Below, piece by piece: positions 55,215 through 64,000 of a stretch of 64,000 nucleotides of DNA. The position numbers and the translations under genes were made by a program. The stretch comes from Axinella damicornis (taxonomy: Eukaryota > Porifera > Demospongiae > Axinellida > Axinellidae): the NCBI GenBank assembly GCA_963931865.1, contig OZ007513.1:8312155-8376154 (forward strand), written 5' to 3'. The notes under the pieces are model-generated. The model made no database searches and was not told where the DNA came from. It worked only from the letters and a program-made list of their open reading frames with translations. The first letter of the stretch is position 1. Every line of letters begins with the position of its first letter.

Positions 55215-55555
55215 AGCGATCATTATCAAGTTCGCATGCAGATTTCGCTGGTCCCTTCCAAGTGAAAATCTTCCCATGGACGGTGGATGCATCATACTCC
55301 AAGTGCACACAGTGAAAACAGCCACTTCATCAGGTGAATATTGAAAAGATGAGGACAATATTTGCCGCTCATGGGATCCAAGAGCTGTTCAGCATTCCCC
55401 AGTGCTGAGTCCAGTCCCGTGTTGGAATGGGATTCAGCACATCACTTCTTCACCCTACCATCCAGCCACAAATGGTTTGGTTGTGCAAGCCAGCAATGAA
55501 CTCCACTGGTTCCTTGGTGTCCTGCTGATTGGCCAGATTCAGGTTTACCTCTCCA
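55215..55555 (+). pseudogene. Ty3/gypsy-type integrase remnant, copy 2
   Basis: Same frames and breaks as 39280-39620, including the HITSSPYHPATNGLVV piece, so the element was dead before the segmental duplication. Confidence 0.7.
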
Positions 55556-57306
55556 CGTTCATTGTCAGTAAATGATGGAATGTAGGATTTAAGTATACGT
55601 TGCATGCATAGTTAAGCATTTAATGTACCGGAAATATAGCTGGGCTTTTATTGGAGCTATTCGAAATAACAAACGTTGATAGGTCTATGTGTTGATCTTG
55701 AAGTAAACTCAAAGAGTTTGAGGTGAGTGTTTATACTCACACCTCACACTTAGTCTACCCGATGCTGATGAACTTGCTTTTCAAGTCTCTCTTCCTCATT
55801 GATATAAAAACTTCTCTTCAGTTCCCTCCATGCTGGTTTTTGATACTGTCGGTCGGTCAAGCAGACGCGCTAACTTGCGTTGTCTCAATAATTTTATGAT
55901 ATGGTGTACAAGAATACTGCAGATCAGCTCATCCAGGTTCATCTCTTGACTCACACCTCACACTTAGTCCACAATTGGTGGATCCCCTGCAGAGATGCTG
56001 ATGAACAGATAGCCTCGTCGTGATACAGTGTAAAAGAATAGCAAGAGAATACTGTCAAGCAGCTCATTCTCTTCATGGAAGTCTTGTTAACTGCATGGCT
56101 AATGGGTGGATGTGCTCAGATGCAACAAGAAGATATAACACCATGGGGCGCCTAATGAACCATGCTCCTCCGAAGAAGGCTACGGCAAGGCCTTTCAAAC
56201 CACTTCTAGTGAAGGGCAAATGGAGGGTGGGTTGCCTGACTGCATGTTACCTGCACTAATACGTACATGGCTGCATAACAACAATGTATTTATGTATTTG
56301 TTTTTGCAGCTCCTCTGAAGGATTCTCCAACAAGTCAAATTCGTCTGGATCGGCGTTACTCACGACACCGAGTGAACTGTCATTCAAGCATACTGGGGGC
56401 TCTGAGTCAAAAACCTCCCATGTTATCAAAGCACTGTCGGCCATGATGGACCTACCGTGTTCTGGGCATGTTCAGAAACGTTTCCTTGGCATGAGGGATG
56501 TACATGTAGAAATGCACAATGGTGTGTCAAAACTTGCACGTAAAATATTGTCATAAAACGAGTCATAATACCTGGGAGGCTTTCACTTATCACTCCTGAA
56601 CAATTGTAATGTAAGTCAAAGTTGATTGCATGTGCATTCACCTGTCACTGAGCATACAACACACACACAGAACTCATAACTAAAGTTCCTGGAAGTGAGT
56701 GTGCTTTGTCAATCATGTATGTCAGTTCTTACGAGAGCGGAATTATTCAAGCAGCTATCAAGATTTCACGGATTGATCAAATGATCTACAGCATGCTGTA
56801 CGGAGCAAACATGTACGGAAAATTCACTGCAAGCGTGTCTGTGTGGGGCTCGCTCAGGCTCACCACAATGATATATACGTACAAGGATCTGACAGTATTA
56901 CCAAATGGTCATCAGTTTTTGATGTGCATGTATGCTTACAGAATGAAACCATCAAAGATTCATGCTTTCCAGCTTCACTCTCACTCAGATTCTGTACCCT
57001 TATATATTCTACACTAACTTAGGGCATCAGTTTATGTATACATGCAAGGCCATTTGAATTAAAAATCCCTACAGTCATGTGTTTGTACTGCACACTCAAC
57101 TATTGCAGAAAATACACACACAGACATTCAAGTACAAGAAGGTTTGCTTTTGAATTGTATTTTTTGACCAGTAAGTAGCAAAATTTACTAGTCCTCTCAG
57201 TAACTCCACACGAGTGGCACTGCGGCACACACAGCTGGCAGTATCTCCTCCATGGTGTCAACAAGACCACAAAGACTCATCGTGCCTTGCCTCCACAGTA
57301 ACAGTG

Positions 57307-57727
57307 TCATTTGTTTTGGAAAGTGCCCCACCAGACGGACCAGCTACATTTCATAACTTCCACTACAGACATCGCACTGGTAATCATCCCTCCACCAACA
57401 GCAAGGGCCGTCTGGGTTGCTGCCACACAGGAAGCCATCCTGGGAGTAGTCAAGGGGGTTAAGAACTCCTCCCACTCTTTTGAGTCCATTTTGAAGCGGT
57501 ACACCTTGCCAGAGACCGTCCTTCCCAGCTCCTTGCCTCCAAGGAGGAGGAGTTCCCCCTTAAACTGGACGAGAGCATAGCAAGTCACAGTGGAAGGAGG
57601 AAGGTGGCTCCACTCGTTCTTTGCCAGGTCATATCGGAAGACAACATATTCACTCATTTCTCCCCGACCACTTCCTGTGCTTCCTCCACCCACGTACACA
57701 GCTCCCCCCATCATATGGGACATTAAA
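57307..57727 (-). CDS. Kelch-repeat exon, copy 2
   Basis: As 41382-41799 but with the fuller FKGELLLLGGKELG and NEWSHLPP. Here the upstream 124-aa ORF block is absent. Near-identical protein with the frame kept in both copies suggests either a very recent duplication or selection. Confidence 0.75.
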
Positions 57728-59502
57728 CTAAGCTACAAATGCTACAATGCACAGTGTAGCTATCGAAAACAATATCAAAGTGCAAACCAGCACCCAGTTT
57801 GAGAAAAAAGGTGGTGAAGCGTATGCAAATCACGTGGATTACGTGATGTTCACACTGATTGCTCTGCCATCAAAGTTTGGGAATTCCCTCGAAATAGCCA
57901 GCAAGTGACCTCCCCATCCTCCCCTCCATGAGTGTGTACAACTTTAGCACACATGAACTCACAGCTGCAGAAATTTCACTGCTTTCCCACTTGTATTGTT
58001 GCACTCCACGTTTGAAGTATTTATTAATGAATTATTTTCAATAGCCAGCAGCACCATGGTACAGGTTCACCTGTATTACCCCAGTATGGATACCCTGATC
58101 AGGACGCTTGACTATCGTCATAGTGTCTCTGATCCAAGTGAAATGTAAAGGCTGGATTGTACTGTACATGGTTCTGAATGGTCTAATCAATACTGTTGAT
58201 GGAATATTATGTGCAGCCCTACCTAAGGGGTGTTGCACTGGATCGAAGAAAGCTATTGAAACTAACTAGTGGGAGGAAGCACCTCAAAGTGATAAAACCT
58301 CAGAAAAACCTCCGCTGACCAAGTGAGAATGAAAACAACCACAAGCTGCCGAGGTACCCCCAAAAATTCGCACTAAGTTCATGAAGACGCTTGCTGAGGT
58401 GAAACGAATCAAACAACAAATGTAATGTACATTCATAGCACCCTTGTATTCAGTTGTTTGTTAATTTCACTTTCATTTGCCCAAACTCCATACACCTCAC
58501 CACAAACTCTGCAATTCTCCCTCCAACAATAACACAATGACTTCATGCGATCAGTACAAAGACAATACGATTGATAGTCGACACAAACAGCGCCCCCTCC
58601 TCCACAGTTCAGGTAACCCCACAGAACGACCTATGAAATTTTTACGGGCTGGACCCATCCCCATTTTTCGGTGCTCTTCTGCATGAACTGAAGAACAGAA
58701 AGCGGGGTCGGGGTAGGCACTACCTACAACCCTGAATATCTTTAGGGGTGTGGCCAAGGGTTAGGCAAGTGCAGGCGTTAATTGTTTCCAGGAATGTTTC
58801 TGTGATGTCACGCAAATGTGCCCAGAGTATTAATTAAAGACCAGCTTTGGCCTGAGTATGGAGTATTAATCCAGTAAAGAGTCTTATTAAGACTCCCTTG
58901 TGAATTCTCAATGCCGCCTCTGCTATCTTGCTCAGCAGATAGCTCTCTGCTATCTCGGCTTTTTTTACCCATTCCTTATCCTCTTGCAATGCCAGCATTT
59001 TCATGAGAACATTCCTTCCATCCTGCATTGCAAGCTCGGCTGCTTCATGAGACCATGGTGCAACGAAATGCTTCTTTCGTTGGTCCAGGAGCCAACTCTC
59101 TGTGCTTACAACTCTCTCACTAACACACTAGTCCGAGAGCTGAGTCAAACTGCTTGTGGCATCTATTTTGTTATAAATTCATACCCAGTGGAATGGGGAC
59201 AGAGGGTAGCTTTGTTCTAGCAATTAAGATGAAGTATAGTTCTGGTAGTTCCTGAAGTAAACATTTTCTGAATTTGGACTTGCATTGTGACTCTTACGAA
59301 AGTAGTAAACTGCTTCCAGTGGAAAAAGCACCAAAAGAACTAGCAAAACAGGTCTACAGGCATAACTGGCAGCTGTGCCGATTCAAAATATAAAAAAATC
59401 AGAAAAGTGAAAGATCACAATGGAGGGAAAGAGTCTACAAGGAGCTTGACAACATCCTTAGCCACTGACTAGTATCAGCTCAAGCCATTCATGTGAACTC
59501 AC

Positions 59503-59625
59503 CCAGTCATCGTCCACAGGCTTGAAGAACTCGTACGGTCGATTTAACTGACCCTTAAAGTCAGCAAGGGTCACTTTACCTGGCCTCTGCCCAATCTTCA
59601 TGAGGGTATCAACATCCGTCAGATC
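59503..59625 (-). CDS. DIX-like domain exon, copy 2
   Basis: 123-bp phase-0 exon matching 45157-45279, with intact acceptor and donor. One visible change turns VGTLMK into VDTLMK. A truncated tandem duplicate follows at about 59880-59966. Confidence 0.6.
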
Positions 59626-60569
59626 CTGGAAAGGCAGTACAACTCCCCTTCACCAAACCAAGACTACTCAACCCTGCCTCGGTGGACCTCCCCAGTTTCT
59701 TCCCCCATCAACTGACACCCTCCCCCTCCCCTTCCCACTCCCCTTCTCCGTCTCCTCCGCACTCCGTTGCCTCCTCCCTCCCCTCCTGACCACTTCCTTG
59801 AAGGTAGGGCTTGACCAGTACAAGTACCTTGTACCTTCTACACTTGGCTGCTGTTTTGTGTGGCCAACATACTTTATGGTCGGTTTAACTGACCCTTAAA
59901 GTCAGCAAGGGTCACTTTACCTGGCCTCTGCCCAATCTTCATGAGGGTACCAACATCCGTCAGATCCTGGAAAGGCAGTACCACTCCGCTTCGCCAAACC
60001 ATGACTTCTCGACCCTGCCTCGGTGGACCTCCCCAGTTTCTTCCCCCATCAACTGACACCCTCCCCCTCCCCTTCTCCGTCTCCTCCGCACTCCGTTGCC
60101 TCCTCCCTCCCCTCCTGACCACTTCCTTGAAGGTAGGGCTTGACCAGTACAAGTACCTTGTACCTTCTACACTTTGCTGCTGTTTTGTGTGGCCAACATA
60201 CTTTATTGCATCATTCTCTTCTCTCTTCCGGTCTCCCTCTCCCCGCCATTTGTCCCTCTCTCCGTCCTTGCCTTCCCTTCCTCCTGCCCCTACTCATGGT
60301 CCCATGCCAACTTTATGTTTGAAAGGGTACCTGACGTAACTGAGTACACATCCATATGCCAGTTATGTTCTTTGCAAAACTGAGGACGTACATATTAGTG
60401 ATCCACAGATATGCATAATCTGACGGCTTCACAGCAACAAGCTATTCAAAGAAATCAAGTGAAGCTGGTGATTTAGGAAGAACAACAGCTATGCTAGAAG
60501 ACCTTGCAGAAAGCAAATATGCGGTGGCCCGGTAGTGTCAAAACACGTTTTGCGTTTCACATTGAATTG

Positions 60570-61047
60570 TGAACGGCCCTGTGCGGTCACCGAACGGCCC
60601 TGTGCGGTCACCGACCGCCCTATGCGGTCACCGAACCGCCCTGTGCGGTCACCGATCGGCGTGTGCGGTCACTGAACCGCCCTGTGCGGTCACCGATCGG
60701 CGTGTGCGGTCACCGATCGGAGTGTGCGGTCACCAAACCGCCCTGTGCGGTCACCGAACCGCCCTGTGCGGTCACCGATCCGCGTGTGCGGTCACCGATC
60801 CGTGTGTGCGGTCACTGAACTGCCCTGTGCGGTCACCGATCCGTGTGTGCCGTCACCGAACCGCCCTGTGCAGTCACCGATCGGCGTGTGCAGTCACCGA
60901 ACCGCCCTGTGCGGTCACCGATCCGCGTGTGCGGTCACCGATCCGTGTGTGCGGTCACTGAACTGCCCTGTGCGGTCACCGATCCGCATGTGCGGTCACC
61001 GATCTGCGTGTGCGGTCACCGAACCACCCTGTGCGGTCACCGAACCC
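60570..61047. repeat. 21-bp minisatellite, about 23 copies
   Basis: Unit CCCTGTGCGGTCACCGAAC alternating with CGTGTGCGGTCACCGATC types. The unit is a multiple of three, so plus frames are open (for example PPCAVTE, RRVRSPI); not evidence of a gene. GC-rich with many CpG. Present only in copy 2 of the segmental duplication. Confidence 0.95.
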
Positions 61048-61053
61048 ATGGTA

Positions 61054-61305
61054 TCGAAGCATTCAACCCGGACACGTGTTTAGCCAGTTGGTATAATAAC
61101 GGACAGCTGCTTCAGTGCTTCTCCAGTTCCAGTCTCTGCTGTAATTATATCCTTGTGGACGTGGTTGGTGTGCATCTGCCAGTACAAGCTGACAGCTGCT
61201 GTTCCAGCTCCCTGTCACACTGGGAACAGGATAAGAATACAGAGTTTTCTGCACAGATTCCAGCAGTGTTGGAGAGACTCCGCCACTGTGCTACTGCTGA
61301 GTAGG
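61054..61305 (+). CDS. Unknown ORF after the 21-bp satellite
   Basis: Reads IEAFNPDTCLASWYNNGQLL, SSSLCCNYILVDVVGVHLPV and QIPAVLERLRHCATAE, then TAG. Protein-like, Cys-rich. The satellite runs into it in the same frame, so the true start is uncertain. No family recognised. Confidence 0.3.
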
Positions 61306-61310
61306 TAGCC

Positions 61311-61682
61311 ATGGTAGGTGGCAGCATGTTGAAATCAATCTTCGCAGACCAGATGGCATCCCTTTGTTCAAGACTGAGAAACGCACAAGTAGAAACATCA
61401 AATCATCTTCAACATATTCTAAGACCTGCTTTGCTTGGCTGTTTCCCAGGTTTAGACTGGCAGGATTTGCGTTACCAGGGTTTGGCTTATACTGAAGGGG
61501 ACTCTTATGAACTGGTGTATCCAAAGGATATTATGCTGAAGCAGCTTGGAAGTGCTATGGCAGAGCTTTCCGAACTTGTGGGAGTCTTTGCAAAGGGACC
61601 AGCCTTTGAGATAGTTTCTTTTCCACGTCATGCAGTCCAATTCTCAGACAGCCGAATGGGTGACAAAAAGGGAACTTATTGA
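61311..61682 (+). CDS. Unknown ORF (123 aa)
   Basis: Starts in CCATGGTAGG context, 6 bp after the previous stop. Product: MVGGSMLKSIFADQMASLCS, helix-rich middle (RNAQVETSNHLQHILRPAL), then LAYTEGDSYELVYPKDIMLK and FAKGPAFEIVSFPRHAVQF. No stop or frameshift in 372 bp, and mixed alpha/beta composition, so possibly real. It may belong with the preceding ORF as one broken gene. Confidence 0.4.
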   Translation: MVGGSMLKSIFADQMASLCSRLRNAQVETSNHLQHILRPALLGCFPGLDWQDLRYQGLAYTEGDSYELVYPKDIMLKQLGSAMAELSELVGVFAKGPAFEIVSFPRHAVQFSDSRMGDKKGTY

Positions 61683-62489
61683 AATTCCCGGAATTGTATT
61701 GTGTTATAATTGTATTAGCCTGAGTGGGCATTGGTATTGTATTATATAGCCTGAGTGGGCATTGACATTGTTTATGTATTAGCCTGAGTGGGCTACAATA
61801 TTGATATAGAACGTCAGTGAATGCTGTTCCAGGATTCCTACTCTCACATAGTACTCATTTCCCACGCAGGAGGGAGGAACTGATCATTTACCGGGACAGA
61901 ATAGAGTAGGACGGAATTTGGGAATGTAAGTCAGAAAATGTCCACCTGCGAAGGTCCAGATGTGTCCAGGAGATCCTGCATCATTAGGTACACTAATTTC
62001 AGATAACCTCCTACAACGTACTTCACAGGGACTTCTAGGTCATCACCCTCCCCTTGTGACATCAATCCTCATCTCTGACCATTCAGGCCCGCTGCTACAA
62101 GCAGAACATACAGGAAGCGGATCACCCAGGTATGCAGTATAGTAAGTGTGTTAGTAATTACTGATCCCACAACAGTTGGGGCCTGGTTTGTCTCCACACC
62201 CGGCACCACCCCCTCAAGGAGAAAGCCTTCTCACCCAAGAAAGGAGGCCGCCTCTTCCTCCTCTCCCAAGGCAGATTCCTCCTCCTCCTCCAAGCCGCTG
62301 ACACGGAATCAGAAGAGAAGAGGAGAAGGAAACTCCGGATCGAAACACTTAGGCAGGTCAGTGAGGCTGATTGCACAGCAGATTTCAGTGCCTTAAGAGA
62401 GCTGGTATTCAATTGGTATACAGGAGGTTCACACATTGCGGGCTGAAGCTGTGCAACAGAAAGACCTTGCGAGTTAGAAGTAAAGGCTA

Positions 62490-63750
62490 TATACTACCTT
62501 CACACTGCTTTAAAAGTTCACAAATCAGTTAAAGTTTTGTACTCAGGAAACCACCAGATGCCAGAAAGCAATCTACGCTTCCACAATCTTTCCTTCCGGT
62601 TACGCAGCTGGAACATGCTACTAGAGTGTTCATCAGCACAGCTGGCACATGCAGAACCCCCCCAACTGCTCACTTACATGTGACCTTAAACCATGTACAA
62701 GGATCCCTACACTAATCTCATTCATGACATTGTGTTATAATGATTGAGGAGACAATAATCACCACAAATGGCAACAGTTTCTGGCTTTGATCCACCTGTG
62801 TTCATTTGCCATGCACAGAGGATGGATTATCATGGTGTATATGCTGGCAGGACGACTCATGAGAACAAAAGTCAAAGTCTGCATCATTCCGAGAAATATG
62901 CCTATCAGACATCACCTGGCTCCAAAATGTCGGACATCTCATGGCCGATCAAGTTCAGAGGAAGAAGACTAACTTCATGTGTCATCTGACATTTAATAAC
63001 ACAAAGGAAGGAACATTTATCCCCACTCCACTGTGCCAGCCAGGAGGGGTATGCTGGGATTGTGGAGCTGCAGCTTCAGGCAGGGGCTAGAGTTGGACCT
63101 GCAGAGCACTTGGGAAATTTTCTTAACATACGTAGGGAAAATTTCAATCACCAGCACCATCTTCAATGAAATGGGAAGATGCGAGAATGATAATGACAGA
63201 GCCCTTGCCCGTAATGAGACAAGACCCTGACAAATTGGAGGAAAAGGAGCCCAGTTCAACATTGATAGACGTGATGAAGAAGGTGGAGAATTTATTTTCT
63301 TCAATCAGAAATGGAAGCTGCAGTCAGAGTATTCCAGATTCTTTTAGGTGATGGAGATGATAAAATCCTTGTGAAATTGCAGCCATCAGTAGCTGGACAC
63401 CCAACATTCACCGAGTGTTTTATCGTCTCCAAAGGACATAGAGAAGACGACTCACTTTTTTTCATAGAAGTGAAAAAATCTTCAGACAGTGCTGATATTT
63501 GTGAGCTGCGTCACTTTGGCCCTCAGCAGAGCTGCCTGTACAGGTGGAACAGGCCCAGATAGCCCAACACATCAGGAAGAATTTTGACACGGAGGGGAAA
63601 GCTTTCACCCTGGGTGCAGCTAACAAGCGGGCGAACAAAGACATGTGTGTCCAGCAAGCTGACAACTATAGATCACACATGTGGTCCTCTCACTGGATAA
63701 GCAAGGACGGGATCGACAAAGCTCACCTCTGGCGGACACAATAACTTAAC
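62490..63750 (+). mobile_element. Repeat with IEVKK-type coding remnant, copy 2
   Basis: Counterpart of 50020-51230. Here 63311-63500 reads LLGDGDDKILVKLQPSVAGH, PTFTECFIVSKGH and SLFFIEVKKSS in one frame, more complete than copy 1, where a change near 50925 shifts the frame. Followed by CELRHFGPQQSCLYRW. Confidence 0.45.
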
Positions 63751-63879
63751 TGTTTTACACAAGCCTGCTTATACCGGGCTTACAGTATGGTTTCACTGCT
63801 AATATGGTTTGCTCCCTTAGGTACTCCGAGTGTAGACAAGTATGCGTATGTTGTTAGAATCATCAATCTTAAGAGGAAG

Positions 63880-64000
63880 AGATTGCAATCCTATAGAAAA
63901 CTTATGGCATAAGATGAAAGAATTATATTTGAGACGTGAAGTTAAGCCAAGAACAAAGCAGCAACTCATCAATGGTACTCAAGCCTTTTGGGGGACAGTG
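63880..64000 (+). pseudogene. Tc1/mariner transposase fragment, copy 2 (cut by window end)
   Basis: Counterpart of 51350: CNPIENLWHKMKE, with a 2-bp insertion (GAATTATATTTGAGA) breaking the frame here, then RREVKPRTKQQLI. Continues past the window. Confidence 0.7.

Larger units (their letters stand above)
54622..64000. repeat. Segmental duplication, copy 2 (continues past the window)
   Basis: Direct counterpart of 38685-51530. It lacks the 41933-42900 block and the TTAA MITE, and between 60478 and 62480 holds different sequence (21-bp satellite, unknown ORFs) from copy 1. The homology reaches the last base. Confidence 0.92.

Noticed and set aside
60569..61083. 130-codon Cys/Arg/Val-rich ORFs
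   Set aside because: Translations of the 21-bp satellite; three overlapping frames are equally open.

Overview
This is eukaryotic, metazoan DNA. Evidence: split genes with GT-AG introns, animal signalling domains (a DAPP1-like SH2 exon, DIX-like exons, kelch exons), and dense DNA transposons, inverted-repeat MITEs, minisatellites and long G/C homopolymers. There are no operons, Shine-Dalgarno sites or bacterial gene packing. The many TACCGTAG-ended and TAGCCTCGTTCCCAG-ended MITEs, the RAG1-N-terminus/DUF6589-type elements and the compact introns suggest a marine invertebrate, most likely a demosponge; that is an inference, and a cnidarian is not excluded.

Layout. 1-1430: a 42-bp minisatellite, one SH2 exon and a CCCT array. 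3490-5068: one arm of a dispersed inverted duplication whose other arm lies at 36330-38397. About 5540-15530: the best-preserved unit, a two-gene DNA transposon. An 11-exon EnSpm/CACTA-type (Tnp2/DUF4218) transposase runs on the minus strand, and an 8-exon BEN-domain protein gene runs divergently on the plus strand, with 206 bp between the two ATGs. 15886-18930: a degenerate TIR transposon with a UIM-like first exon and Cys motifs. 19000-24210: nested MITEs, a solo LTR with a clean 5-bp target-site duplication, and non-LTR reverse transcriptase and pogo-type fragments. 24820-27500: a DUF927-like P-loop pseudogene with a piggyBac-like filler, then DUF6589 and RAG1-N-terminus-like fragments. 28000-36300: MITEs (one hAT-like with a retained exon), minisatellites and weak exons.

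38685 to the window end is dominated by a long direct segmental duplication: copy 1 is 38685 to about 51530 and copy 2 is 54622 to at least 64000. It carries a Ty3/gypsy integrase remnant, kelch exons, DIX-like exons, an IEVKK-containing repeat and a Tc1/mariner fragment. The copies differ by clean presence/absence events, including a 597-bp MITE at a TTAA site. Between them (51800-54100) lie rearranged RAG1-N-terminus/DUF6589 copies.

Most apparent ORFs are shadows of repeats. The credible genes are the transposase/BEN pair, which probably act together in transposition, and isolated exons of host-type genes whose remaining exons were not found. All family assignments are by eye from motifs; no search was run.
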